Origin: Aliidiomarina shirensis
GTDB taxonomy: Bacteria > Pseudomonadota > Gammaproteobacteria > Enterobacterales > Alteromonadaceae
Direction of reading: 5' to 3'
DNA length: 64,000 nucleotides
Assembly (NCBI RefSeq): GCF_003987345.1
Contig: NZ_PIPP01000001.1
Location: 124,001-188,000, forward strand
In this document: positions 33,784-42,858 of the stretch, in pieces
Numbering within the stretch: position 1 is the stretch's first letter
Layout: each line of letters begins with the position of its first letter
Notes under the pieces: generated by a model
Databases searched by the model: none
What the model was told of the DNA's origin: nothing
The model's input: only the letters and a program-made list of their open reading frames with translations
Program-made: the position numbers and the translations under genes

Positions 33784-36290
33784 TGAAATTATCTAACAAT
33801 AAGACGTGTTGCATGACATTGAAAAAGCTGTTTATTGGAGCTGTATTAGTAGGGACGGGGCTGAACGCACAAGCTTCTGATTCATTCATAGTTGACGACA
33901 TTCAAGTTCGAGGTTTGCAGAGGGTAGCATTGGGTGCTGCATTAACCTATGTGCCTGTTCGCGTTGGTGACGAAGTTACGCCTGCGCGCATTCGTCAAAT
34001 CATTCATGAACTGTATTCTTCGTCTCACTTCGATGATATTCAAGTGTATCGCGAAGGTGATTCTGTTCTCATCCGTGTTACGGAAAGACCAACCATTAAC
34101 GAAATTCGTTTTGAAGGAAACAAAGACCTTAAAGACGAACAATTGCTCGATAGTTTGCAAACGAGTGGTGTTGCGGTTGGTGAATCGCTAGACCGGACAA
34201 TTATTTCGGCACTGGAAAAGAATCTTGAAGATTTTTATCACAGTGTGGGTAAATACAATGCCAAAGTTCGTGTGCAAATCGTAAACTTGCCTCGTAACCG
34301 TGTTGAGCTTCGATTTGACTTCCAAGAAGGCCCAGCCGCTGAAGTTGCGCAAATTAACGTGATCGGTAACGATTCGTTTGAACGTGATCAGTTGCTTGAT
34401 CTCATGGAGTTGCGAGATCAATTGCCATGGTGGAACTTAATTGGTAAGCGGAATTATCAACAACAGCAGTTGATGGGTGATATTGAAAATATAGAATCAT
34501 TCTACCGCAACCAAGGTTATTTGCGCTTTGAAGTTGATTCAGTGCAAGTAGCGATGACACCAGAGCGCGAAGGCATATACATATCACTGAACTTCGAGGA
34601 AGGTGAGCAATATAATATTGATGGCACCGAAGTACTCTCGGAAATCCGTGACGATGAAGAATTCTTAGGCCAGTTTGTGGAATCGCTTGATGGCCGCCGT
34701 TACAGTTTGCAAGAAATCACTAGTATTGAAGAAGCATTAAAAACCTATTACGGACGTTTAGGCTACGCCTACACGGAAGTAAATACGGTTCCGGAAATCA
34801 ATGACGATAACAAAATGGTTAAACTTACGTTTGCCATTGATCCGGGCCAGCGCGTTTACGTTCGCAGAATTGCATTTGAAGGCAACGACGCAACCAAAGA
34901 CGAAGTGCTGCGCCGTGAGATGCGTCAGATGGAAGGTGCTTGGTTGAATGAGATGCTTGTTGAAACTGGGAAAACGCGGCTTGAGCGTTTAGGCTTCTTC
35001 GAAACCGTTGAGTACGATACGGTGCGAGTGCCAGGCCAAGATGATCAAGTGGATTTAGTTTTCCGGGTAAAAGAGCAGCCTTCAGGTAATATCGGTGCAG
35101 GTATTGGTTATGGCGATTATGCGGGTTTCAGCATGAATGCGTCGATCAGCCAAGAGAACTTTCTTGGAAGTGGTAACCGAGTTGCATTCGTAGTTGATAC
35201 CAACCGCTATTCGAAAAACGTGCAATTACAGTTTGTGGATAATTATTTCACAGATGATGGCGTGAGCTTAGGTGGTTCAATTTACTACCAAGATTTTGAT
35301 GCGGGCCGAGCAAACTTACAGCAATATAATCAAACCTCGTACGGTATTGCCGGTGATATGGGCTTCCCGATTAACGAGTACAACCGTATTAACTTTGGTT
35401 TCGGGTACAGCCGTAATGGTATCACCCAGTTAAACCCGTACGATCAAATACGGGCGTTTTATGATAAATACCGTGATGCGGATAACAGTACTGCAGCGTT
35501 AAACTTCAGTAACTATAACTTATCGGCGGCATGGCAGCGGGTTACTTTGAACCGCGGTATGTTCCCAACAGCGGGTTCAAGTAACCGTTTGAGCGCTAAA
35601 ATTACAACGCCAAACAGTGATTTACAGTACTTTAAACTTGATTACTCGTTCCGCCATTACAAGCCGTTAGATGAAGATCATAACTGGGTACTCATGACAC
35701 GCTTCAAGGCAGGTTACGGTAATGGTTATGGCAGTGATGGTGATTTAGATTATACCTTACCGTTTTGGGAAAACTTTTACGGTGGTGGTAACGATAACTT
35801 ACGTGGGTTCGAGCAGAATCGGGCGGGACCGCGCGGGTTAATTCGTCGTCCACAAACTATTCAAGGGCCACCTGATGAAAACGGGAACCCAACGCAAATA
35901 GTATTGGGGCCGGAATATGATCAAATCGAAGTTGCTCGTTTCGCTTCTATTGGTGGTAACGCATCACTTACCGGTGGATTAGAATTAATCGTGCCAACAC
36001 CGTTAGTCGGTGAGGAAAGTAAAAACTCCGTGCGAACCAGCGTTTTCGTTGATGTTGGTGCGATTTGGGATACTGAGTTTAACTACAATGAATACCGTGA
36101 TCTGACAGTAGCAGGTGATGGTGTGTTGTGGGATTACAGTAGCCCACGGAACTATCAAGCATCTTATGGTGTCTCGGTACAGTGGTTATCACCTATGGGT
36201 GTATTAACCTTTAGTTTCGGTATCCCGATAAAATCATTGGATACCACTGCTGAAGATAGATTTACCTTCAATATTGGTACATCTTTCTAA
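33783..36290 (+). CDS. bamA: Outer-membrane protein assembly factor BamA
   Basis: Central Omp85 protein of the BAM complex, inserting beta-barrels into the outer membrane. The 835-residue precursor has a signal peptide (LFIGAVLVGTGLNAQA, cleavage near residue 31), five POTRA domains (about 32-440) and a 16-strand barrel. The conserved L6 motif appears as NLRGFEQN (about 673-680) and the last residues FNIGTSF form the beta-signal with terminal Phe. It overlaps rseP by one base. Met11 is an alternative start that would give a more typical signal-peptide length. Confidence 0.96.
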   Translation: MKLSNNKTCCMTLKKLFIGAVLVGTGLNAQASDSFIVDDIQVRGLQRVALGAALTYVPVRVGDEVTPARIRQIIHELYSSSHFDDIQVYREGDSVLIRVTERPTINEIRFEGNKDLKDEQLLDSLQTSGVAVGESLDRTIISALEKNLEDFYHSVGKYNAKVRVQIVNLPRNRVELRFDFQEGPAAEVAQINVIGNDSFERDQLLDLMELRDQLPWWNLIGKRNYQQQQLMGDIENIESFYRNQGYLRFEVDSVQVAMTPEREGIYISLNFEEGEQYNIDGTEVLSEIRDDEEFLGQFVESLDGRRYSLQEITSIEEALKTYYGRLGYAYTEVNTVPEINDDNKMVKLTFAIDPGQRVYVRRIAFEGNDATKDEVLRREMRQMEGAWLNEMLVETGKTRLERLGFFETVEYDTVRVPGQDDQVDLVFRVKEQPSGNIGAGIGYGDYAGFSMNASISQENFLGSGNRVAFVVDTNRYSKNVQLQFVDNYFTDDGVSLGGSIYYQDFDAGRANLQQYNQTSYGIAGDMGFPINEYNRINFGFGYSRNGITQLNPYDQIRAFYDKYRDADNSTAALNFSNYNLSAAWQRVTLNRGMFPTAGSSNRLSAKITTPNSDLQYFKLDYSFRHYKPLDEDHNWVLMTRFKAGYGNGYGSDGDLDYTLPFWENFYGGGNDNLRGFEQNRAGPRGLIRRPQTIQGPPDENGNPTQIVLGPEYDQIEVARFASIGGNASLTGGLELIVPTPLVGEESKNSVRTSVFVDVGAIWDTEFNYNEYRDLTVAGDGVLWDYSSPRNYQASYGVSVQWLSPMGVLTFSFGIPIKSLDTTAEDRFTFNIGTSF

Positions 36291-36471
36291 CGGTAAAATG
36301 TTCTCTGCGAGTGGTTCTGGGCTTGCATTCATGGAAGCTCAGTTATACCGTAGTAGAAGTTAAATTTAGTAAAATATGGTTTAGCACTTTTAATCAAGCG
36401 GTAGTGAATTAACACATCTCGGTTTTTTTAAGAATACTGAACACACTTAAATGAAAAAAGAGGAAAGAACT

Positions 36472-36984
36472 TTGAAAGCAGTAGCTATTACCTTTGCAGC
36501 CTTAATCGCATTAGTTGCCACTATGGTGCCAGCGCAAGCGCAAGATTCATCACCTAAAGTAGCGGTGATCGACGTTGCCCGTGTGTTTGCTGAAATGCCA
36601 GAGCGTGACGAAATTTCTAACAAGCTGGAAGAAGAGTTCGCTGAGCCTATGGCGCAACTTCAGCAGTTAGAAGAGGAATTTGAAGGCTTACGTGAGCGTT
36701 TAGAACGCGATGAAGCTATCATGACTGAAGAAGAGAAAGTTGCAGCGCAAAATGAGCTACGTCAGCGTGCTGCTGGTCTTCAACGTGGTGGCGAGCAATT
36801 AAACCAGTACATGCAGCAGCGTGAAAACGAAGAGCGCAATGTGCTTCTAGAGAAAATGTTTGTGGTTGTTGATGCCTACGCGGAAGAGCAAGGCTTTGAT
36901 TTGATCATGGATAAAGGCCGGATGCTATACAGTGCTCCAGCTCTTGATATCTCTGACGCGATCATTGAGCGTCTAGTTCAATAA
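36472..36984 (+). CDS. skp: Periplasmic chaperone Skp/OmpH
   Basis: Holds unfolded outer-membrane proteins on their way to BAM. The protein has a signal peptide (MKAVAITFAALIALVATMVPAQAQ) and a mature part with a short beta-strand region (KVAVIDVARVFAEMP) and a long charged coiled coil (about 40-130) forming the tentacles. Start choice: TTG at 36472 has the strong site AGAGGAAAG about 6 bases upstream and gives a normal signal peptide (170 residues). An in-frame ATG at 36451 lacks a ribosome site and would add seven charged residues. It follows bamA after a 181-base gap in which I see no gene. Confidence 0.92.
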   Translation: MKAVAITFAALIALVATMVPAQAQDSSPKVAVIDVARVFAEMPERDEISNKLEEEFAEPMAQLQQLEEEFEGLRERLERDEAIMTEEEKVAAQNELRQRAAGLQRGGEQLNQYMQQRENEERNVLLEKMFVVVDAYAEEQGFDLIMDKGRMLYSAPALDISDAIIERLVQ

Positions 36985-37011
36985 GCATTATTCTGTAGAT
37001 ATTGTGCATTA

Positions 37012-37088
37012 AACGTTTAGAGTAAACGTTGTACAGTAAACACTGCCCAATTACCTTACGCGTTAATTCTCGCGCAAAGGAATTGGGC
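37012..37088 (+). repeat. Two hairpins between skp and lpxD
   Basis: First: AACGTTTA (37012-37019) / TAAACGTT (37023-37030), loop GAG. Second, longer: GCCCAATT (37045-37052) with AATTGGGC (37081-37088), extended inwards by CCTT/AAGG and CGCG/CGCG with single-base interruptions. No T-run follows, so these are not terminators; the second ends 26 bases before the lpxD start. They may process or stabilise the operon transcript. Confidence 0.65.
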
Positions 37089-37113
37089 GGTAGTAAATAC
37101 AAAAGGAAATGCA

Positions 37114-38127
37114 ATGACGCTGAATGAGTTAGCAGCGAAGATCGGGGCAACAGTTCGCGGAAATGGCGAACTAACAGTTACCGGTCTTGCCACACTCGCG
37201 AACGCCGGCCCATCTCAGGTCGGCTTTCTTGCGAATGAAAAGTACAAAACGCAATTAGCTACTACGCAAGCTGGTGCGGTTATTATTCATCCTAATCAAG
37301 ACGATGCAGAAGTGCTTGCAAACGCCTTGATTTCAGAAAATCCATACCTTTCCTACGCCTACGCAGCTCAAGTTTTTGATGATGCACCAAAAGCATCGTT
37401 AACAATCGATGCGCGTGCGAGCGTGGCGGAAACCGCAACCTTAGGTGCTAATGTTAGTATTGGCCCATTTGCGGTTGTTTCTGCCGGTGCAGTTATCGGC
37501 GATAATGCCATTATCGGCGCAAATTGTTTTATTGGTGAAAACGCACAAGTAGGCGCGGATACCCGCTTATGGCAGGGCGTAACCCTTTATCACAAGGTAG
37601 TGCTCGGAGAACGCTGTACCGTACATTCAGGTGCCGTAATCGGCGCTGATGGCTTTGGTTGGGCCAGTGAAAACGGAAAATGGGTTAAAATCCCTCAGCT
37701 CGGTAGTGTTGTGGTAGGTAACGACGTTGAAATTGGCGCCAACACCACAATCGACCGAGGCGCGCTGGACGACACGGTGATACACGATAATTGTATTATT
37801 GATAACTTGGTAATGATTGCGCACAACGTACAGATCGGCGAAGGCACGGCTATTGCAGGCCAAACCGGTATTGCGGGTAGTGCTGCTATTGGCAAAAACT
37901 GTTTGATAGGTGGGGCTACTGGTATCAATGGCCACATTCAAATAGCCGATGGCGTGCAAATTCACGGTATGACAATGGTGACAAAAAGCCTTGATAAAGG
38001 TGTATATGCCTCGTCTTTACCGGTTGTCGATCAATCTACTTGGGCAAAATCAGGTGCTCGGGTACGTCAATTACCGGAATTATTTCTCCGTGTCAGAGCA
38101 ATTGAGAAAAAATTAGAGAACTCATAA
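37114..38127 (+). CDS. lpxD: UDP-3-O-(3-hydroxyacyl)glucosamine N-acyltransferase
   Basis: Third step of lipid A synthesis, adding the N-linked hydroxyacyl chain from acyl-ACP. The 337-residue protein has an N-terminal uridine-binding domain (about 1-100, VGFLANEKYKTQL), a left-handed beta-helix of hexapeptides (about 101-290) and a C-terminal helix. The catalytic His lies in IDNLVMIAHNVQIG (about 229-242), and GADGFGWASENGKWVKIPQLG matches E. coli LpxD closely. An AAAAGGAAA ribosome site precedes the ATG. Confidence 0.96.
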   Translation: MTLNELAAKIGATVRGNGELTVTGLATLANAGPSQVGFLANEKYKTQLATTQAGAVIIHPNQDDAEVLANALISENPYLSYAYAAQVFDDAPKASLTIDARASVAETATLGANVSIGPFAVVSAGAVIGDNAIIGANCFIGENAQVGADTRLWQGVTLYHKVVLGERCTVHSGAVIGADGFGWASENGKWVKIPQLGSVVVGNDVEIGANTTIDRGALDDTVIHDNCIIDNLVMIAHNVQIGEGTAIAGQTGIAGSAAIGKNCLIGGATGINGHIQIADGVQIHGMTMVTKSLDKGVYASSLPVVDQSTWAKSGARVRQLPELFLRVRAIEKKLENS

Positions 38128-38148
38128 GGTTGAGCTGAGGAGATTACT

Positions 38149-38622
38149 TTGACCGATATTACAACTGAAACGCAAGCGCTGCCGGGATTTGATATTAATG
38201 AAATTCAAAAGATTTTACCGCACCGTTATCCATTTGCGTTGATCGACCGAGTTATTTCTTACACCCCCAATAAATCGTTGCATGCGATTAAAAACGTAAC
38301 CATGAATGAGCCGGTGTTTATGGGGCACTTTCCCGGAATGCCAATTTTCCCAGGTGTTTTATTATTGGAAGCGATGGCCCAAGCAACGGGGCTTTTGGGT
38401 TTTAAGATGATGGAAAGTGGTGTTGGCTCAAACGAAATTTATTTATTTGCTGGTATTGATAATGCTCGTTTTAAGCGGCAAGTTATTCCTGGTGATCGTG
38501 TCGATTTTCACGTTGAATTTGTAAAAGAAAAGCGTGGGATTTGGAAATTCACTGGAAAAGCATCGGTGGATGGCGAAGTGGCCTGCGTAGCCGATATTAT
38601 GTGTGCCAGAAGGACAACCTAA
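38149..38622 (+). CDS. fabZ: 3-hydroxyacyl-ACP dehydratase FabZ
   Basis: Hot-dog-fold dehydratase of fatty-acid elongation; competes with LpxA for 3-hydroxyacyl-ACP. It has 157 residues. Catalytic His is in [14 protein letters not shown] (about 23-36), and [22 protein letters not shown] (about 60-81) holds the catalytic Glu. The start is TTG with a GAGGAG ribosome site seven bases away. The gene abuts lpxA directly: stop TAA is followed immediately by the lpxA start. Confidence 0.96.
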   Translation: MTDITTETQALPGFDINEIQKILPHRYPFALIDRVISYTPNKSLHAIKNVTMNEPVFMGHFPGMPIFPGVLLLEAMAQATGLLGFKMMESGVGSNEIYLFAGIDNARFKRQVIPGDRVDFHVEFVKEKRGIWKFTGKASVDGEVACVADIMCARRTT

Positions 38623-39390
38623 TTGATTCACGAAACAGCAATTATTGATAAAAGCGCGCGTATTGGTGCCAACGTAAGTATTGGTGCGTACAGTGTTGTA
38701 GGCCCTGATGTGGATATTGGTGATGATTGTATTATCCATTCTCACGTCGTGCTAAAAGGCCCAACGCGAATTGGTCGTGGTAATCATATTTTCCAATTCT
38801 GTTCGATTGGCGAAGATTGCCAAGATAAAAAATTCAATGGTGAGCCTACTGAATTAGTTATTGGCGATCGGAATGTATTTCGCGAAGCCTGCACGATTCA
38901 CCGGGGTACCATTCAAGATAATAGCTTAACTCAGATTGGTAACGATAACCTGTTTATGGCCTATGTGCATGTAGCCCATGATTGCATGATTGGTAGCAAT
39001 AACATTTTAGCGAACAACACAACGTTGGCGGGCCACGTTCACCTAGGTGATTATGTTATTTTAGGCGGTTTTACCGGTGTTCATCAGTTTTGCAAAATAG
39101 GTTCGCATTCGTTTGCCGCCGTGAGTTCGGTGGTGGTGCAAGATATTCCGCCTTATGTAATGGCACAGGGGCATAATGCACGGCCACGCACGATAAATAG
39201 TGAAGGCTTGCGCCGCAGAGGCTTTAGTGCTGAGCAAATTCAAAATATTAAACGCGCATACAAACTTTTATACCGTAGCGCATTAACTATCGAAGAGGCT
39301 GCCGCAGCAATTACCGAGCTTGAGGAGCCGTTGCTGGATGATTTTGTGCAGTTTGTGAGCCATTCTGAGCGGGGCATTATTCGTCCGTGA
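38623..39390 (+). CDS. lpxA: UDP-N-acetylglucosamine O-acyltransferase
   Basis: First step of lipid A synthesis. The 255-residue protein consists of left-handed beta-helix repeats (about 1-190) and a C-terminal helical bundle. The catalytic His is in YVHVAHDCMIGSNNILANNTTLAGHV (about 118-143, written here as the family block), and RRGFSAEQIQNIKRAYKLLYRS matches E. coli LpxA. The start is TTG with no spacer after the fabZ stop, so it probably relies on ribosomes arriving from fabZ. Confidence 0.95.
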   Translation: MIHETAIIDKSARIGANVSIGAYSVVGPDVDIGDDCIIHSHVVLKGPTRIGRGNHIFQFCSIGEDCQDKKFNGEPTELVIGDRNVFREACTIHRGTIQDNSLTQIGNDNLFMAYVHVAHDCMIGSNNILANNTTLAGHVHLGDYVILGGFTGVHQFCKIGSHSFAAVSSVVVQDIPPYVMAQGHNARPRTINSEGLRRRGFSAEQIQNIKRAYKLLYRSALTIEEAAAAITELEEPLLDDFVQFVSHSERGIIRP

Positions 39391-40670
39391 ACCTGATACA
39401 GAAAGACGCAGCAGAAACGTTATTGGGCGCTGAAGAGCGCCCTTTATCTATTGCAACCAGCAAAATTCTGATTGGCATTGTAGCGGGTGAAGCATCGGGG
39501 GATATTTTAGGCGCAAGCGTAATGGAAGGGATACGCCAGCAATTTCCTAATGCCGAGTTTATTGGGGTAGGTGGTAGCCGCATGCAAGCACAGGGCCTTA
39601 CCTCGCTGTTCCCAATGGAAACCTTGTCGGTGATGGGGTTTATTGATGTACTAAAACAACTTCCGGGCTTACTTCGTGCCCGCCGCTTAGTGGTAAAAAC
39701 TATGTTGGCGCAAAAGCCGGATGTGTTCGTAGGAATTGATGCGCCGGATTTTAATTTACCGATTGAAAAGAAGCTGAAACACAAAGGCATACCAACAGTT
39801 CACTACGTATCGCCATCGGTATGGGCGTGGCGGCCGAAACGAATTTTTGGTATTGCGAAAGCAACCCATATGGTGCTCGGTATATTGCCGTTTGAGGCTG
39901 ATTTTTATGCCAAGTACGATGTTCCGTTCACCTATGTAGGCCACCCGTTAGCGGATCGTTTTCCGTTCGATTCACCCAAGAACGAAGCGCGTGAAACGCT
40001 GAACTTGGCTACCGATAAGCGTTACGTAGGCTTACTGCCAGGCAGCCGGGGCAGTGAAGTTGGTCACTTGGCAGCACCGTTTATTGAGGCCGCAGCGATC
40101 TTGCAGAAAAAAGATCCGGAACTTCAGTTTTTGGTTCCGCTGGTAAATGAGCAACGTAAGGCACAATTTCTTAGCGCCTTAGACGCCTCTGGTCATACTT
40201 TGAATTTACACATGTTCAGCGGCCAAAGCCATGAGGTAATTGCAGCGAGTGATGCCACGATCTTAGCCTCCGGTACTGTTGCTCTTGAGGCCATGCTGAT
40301 AAAGCGCCCGATGGTTGTGTGTTATCGGTTTGGCTGGTTAAATTTTCAAATTGTAAAACGCTTTGTGCGCGTAAATTATTTCTCGTTACCTAATTTGCTA
40401 CACGCCGGATTATTTGGCGATCGGGAACCAACACAAGAATTAAAAGATAACGGCCCACTAGTAAAAGAGTTATTGCAAGATGAGGTTTCAGGTACGGAAA
40501 TCGCAGCCGCTATCGAACCTTTGCTGAGCTCGGATAACGCGCAGCTATATGCCCGTTATTATGAGCTTCACCAACAATTACAACAAAATGCTGGAGTACT
40601 ATCGGCAAATGCTGTTCTTGCCTTAATTGATACGAAGCACTCACCCGAGAACCAGAATCGCATCGCTTAG
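39387..40670 (+). CDS. lpxB: Lipid A disaccharide synthase
   Basis: Glycosyltransferase joining UDP-diacyl-GlcN and lipid X to the tetraacyl disaccharide. The 427-residue protein has the GT19 N-terminal block VAGEASGDILGASVM (about 33-47) and GIDAPDFNLPIEKKLK, VHYVSPSVWAWRPKR and LLPGSRGSEV further on. The GTG start overlaps the lpxA stop (GTGA), adding about 24 residues before the conserved core compared with E. coli. It ends the run; rnhB and dnaE, which often follow, are not present here. Confidence 0.95.
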   Translation: MNLIQKDAAETLLGAEERPLSIATSKILIGIVAGEASGDILGASVMEGIRQQFPNAEFIGVGGSRMQAQGLTSLFPMETLSVMGFIDVLKQLPGLLRARRLVVKTMLAQKPDVFVGIDAPDFNLPIEKKLKHKGIPTVHYVSPSVWAWRPKRIFGIAKATHMVLGILPFEADFYAKYDVPFTYVGHPLADRFPFDSPKNEARETLNLATDKRYVGLLPGSRGSEVGHLAAPFIEAAAILQKKDPELQFLVPLVNEQRKAQFLSALDASGHTLNLHMFSGQSHEVIAASDATILASGTVALEAMLIKRPMVVCYRFGWLNFQIVKRFVRVNYFSLPNLLHAGLFGDREPTQELKDNGPLVKELLQDEVSGTEIAAAIEPLLSSDNAQLYARYYELHQQLQQNAGVLSANAVLALIDTKHSPENQNRIA

Positions 40671-40883
40671 AAAGTTAACACCAAGGGCGAAAACAGCAGA
40701 ATAGCCATTTCACTAACAAAATACCCCTGTAAAACCTTTTGAACCGCTAAGTTCTCATTCGCTATCGAACCTAGCTGCTTGAACTCGCTCATGTGAACCT
40801 TATCTTGTTTATTCGTATGCTAAATATGAATGAACTTCTTTTATGCTATGCGTTTAGTGAATATAAGGTTTTCGCCCAGCGGT

Positions 40884-40912
40884 TTGTTACTCTTTTCTTA
40901 GCACCCTATACT
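40884..40912 (+). promoter_or_regulatory. Predicted promoter for yqjG
   Basis: -35 TTGTTA (40884-40889), 17-base spacer, -10 TATACT (40907-40912), about 26 bases before the yqjG start. It is in the 268-base gap after lpxB, which otherwise shows no gene, repeat or terminator. Confidence 0.5.
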
Positions 40913-40938
40913 ACAAATTCACTGAATTGGAGGATGTA

Positions 40939-41919
40939 ATGGGTTTATTAGTTGATGGCCAATGGCACGACAAATGGTACGACACTAGCAAATCGGGTGG
41001 GCGTTTCGAGCGTTCTGAATCGCAGTTCCGGAATTGGGTTACCGCTGATGGTAGCGCAGGTTTAACTGGAAAGGGCGGATTTAAAGCAGAATCTGGCCGC
41101 TATCATCTGTATGTTTCCTTTGCCTGCCCTTGGGCACATCGGACACTCATTTTCCGCAAGTTGAAAGGCTTGGAAGATGTTATAACGGTTTCTGCCGTAG
41201 CACCAGAGATGCTAAGCAACGGTTGGGAATTTCGCGCTGGCACTGATCTTGCGGATCCATTGTTCGACTCCAAATTCATGCATCAGATTTATACGCGTGC
41301 TGATGAAAATTATAGTGGCCGGGTAACGGTTCCGGTTCTCTGGGATAAACAGAAAAACACGGTGGTGAGTAATGAATCGGCCGATATCATTCGTATGTTC
41401 AACAATGCATTTAACGATATTACCGGTAATACCGATGATTACTATCCGCAGGAATTACAAGCAGCTATTGATGAAGTAAACGGCTTTGTTTACGACAATA
41501 TCAATAATGGCGTATACAAGAGTGGTTTTGCGACCACGCAAGAAGCGTATGAAGAAGCCTTTGATAATTTGTTCAAAGCGCTTGATCAAGTTGAACAGCA
41601 GCTCGCCGGTAGCCGTTATTTAGCGGGCTCAGTGCTTACTGAGGCTGATTGGCGATTATTTACAACGTTAGTGCGCTTTGATGCGGTTTACGTGGGGCAT
41701 TTTAAATGTAACCAGAAGCGTATTGTCGATTATCCAAATATTTGGAACTTCGTGCGCGATTTGTATCAAGTGCCGGGCGTTGCTGAAACCGTGCGCATGG
41801 ATCATATAAAAACGCATTACTATGTGAGCCACGATATGATTAATCCAACTGGCGTGGTACCGAAAGGTCCGGAAATAGATTTCACCGCGCCACATGATCG
41901 CAATAAATTTGGCGGCTAA
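40939..41919 (+). CDS. yqjG: Glutathionyl-hydroquinone reductase (YqjG/Xi-class GST)
   Basis: Reduces glutathionyl-hydroquinones. The 326-residue protein is nearly collinear with E. coli YqjG: LVDGQWHDKWYDTSKSGGRF at the N-terminus, catalytic Cys in FACPWAHRTLI (about 58-68), VPVLWDKQKNTVVSNESADI (about 131-150), and the C-terminal GST helix domain ending DIYQMPG-like LYQVPGVAETV. The start ATG 40939 has a perfect GGAGG site. It probably forms an operon with the pirin gene, 24 bases on; a redox role for the pair is plausible. Confidence 0.94.
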   Translation: MGLLVDGQWHDKWYDTSKSGGRFERSESQFRNWVTADGSAGLTGKGGFKAESGRYHLYVSFACPWAHRTLIFRKLKGLEDVITVSAVAPEMLSNGWEFRAGTDLADPLFDSKFMHQIYTRADENYSGRVTVPVLWDKQKNTVVSNESADIIRMFNNAFNDITGNTDDYYPQELQAAIDEVNGFVYDNINNGVYKSGFATTQEAYEEAFDNLFKALDQVEQQLAGSRYLAGSVLTEADWRLFTTLVRFDAVYVGHFKCNQKRIVDYPNIWNFVRDLYQVPGVAETVRMDHIKTHYYVSHDMINPTGVVPKGPEIDFTAPHDRNKFGG

Positions 41920-41943
41920 GCTAAAGATGAAAGGAGTTTGCAC

Positions 41944-42774
41944 ATGGCAAGTTCAATAGTTAAACATCGAGTACGTGGGATGCCGGCACAAGATGGCGCA
42001 GGAGTGAAACTCAAACGCGTTATCAATCAGCCTTCGTTCCGACATCGGAACCCGATTTTGATGCTTGATGAATTTAAATCGGATGATCCAAATGATTATA
42101 TCGCTGGTTTTCCACCGCACCCGCATCGAGGTTTTTGTACCCTAACTTATATGTTAGCGGGCAATATGGCGCACGAAGATTCAACCGGTAATAAAGGTGA
42201 AATCAGCACGGGCGGATTGCAATGGATGAAAGCTGCCCGCGGGATGATTCATTCGGAGATGCCAAAACAGAAAGATGGCCTGATGTGGGGTTTTCAATTG
42301 TGGTTAAATCTTCCTGCTGCTGAGAAGATGAGTGATCCAGAATATGCCGATATTCCGGGTGATGCAGTTCCAGAAGTGGCGCTTGAGGGAGGTGTTGTAC
42401 GGGTATTATCGGGTGAATTCAACGGCCAAACGGGGCCCGTAAAGGCTCCGGGTCGAGAGTTTCTTTACCTTGATTACCGTTTACCTGGTGATGTAACGGT
42501 TACATTGCCGCAACAACATCAGCAAACACGCCTGTTGTATGTTTATCAGGGTTCGATTACGGTAGATGGCATAACGGCCAACGAAGGCGAGTTACTTGAA
42601 CTTGATGCAGATGCGGATGTGCCATTAACAACGGGAAATGAAGGTAAGTTCTTGCTCATGGCCGCGAAGCCAATTGGTGAGCCTATTGCTCAATATGGCC
42701 CTTTTGTAATGAATACTGAAGCCGAGTTACGCCAAGCGTTTGCGGATTATCAGAGTGGTAAACTAACCGCATAA
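41944..42774 (+). CDS. Pirin family protein
   Basis: Bicupin protein of 276 residues. The metal site of pirins is visible as HPHRGF (about 58-63) and later MIHSEMP (about 101-107), giving the three His and one Glu that hold iron. Bacterial pirins include quercetin-2,3-dioxygenases (YhhW) and redox sensors; which applies cannot be told from the sequence. The C-terminal cupin (about 160-250) is more divergent. The AAGGAG ribosome site selects ATG 41944; the gene follows yqjG closely. Confidence 0.88.
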   Translation: MASSIVKHRVRGMPAQDGAGVKLKRVINQPSFRHRNPILMLDEFKSDDPNDYIAGFPPHPHRGFCTLTYMLAGNMAHEDSTGNKGEISTGGLQWMKAARGMIHSEMPKQKDGLMWGFQLWLNLPAAEKMSDPEYADIPGDAVPEVALEGGVVRVLSGEFNGQTGPVKAPGREFLYLDYRLPGDVTVTLPQQHQQTRLLYVYQGSITVDGITANEGELLELDADADVPLTTGNEGKFLLMAAKPIGEPIAQYGPFVMNTEAELRQAFADYQSGKLTA

Positions 42775-42809
42775 ATTGGTATTTAGGTTGTAAGCGAAGC
42801 TAAGCTGAG

Positions 42810-42858
42810 GAGCTTATCGATAAATATGAACGATATCTCGGTATTTCTTGATAAGCTC
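42810..42858 (+). promoter_or_regulatory. Inverted repeat spanning the xerD ribosome site and start
   Basis: GAGCTTATC (42810-42818) is complementary to GATAAGCTC (42850-42858). The left arm includes part of the GAGGAG ribosome-site candidate, and the start codon 42826 is in the loop. Formation in mRNA would limit xerD translation. Confidence 0.5.

Noticed and set aside
34432-34461. GGAACTT followed 18 bases later by TCAAC inside bamA, resembling a sigma-E promoter
   Set aside because: The spacer is too long and the match is internal to conserved POTRA coding sequence, so it is probably chance.
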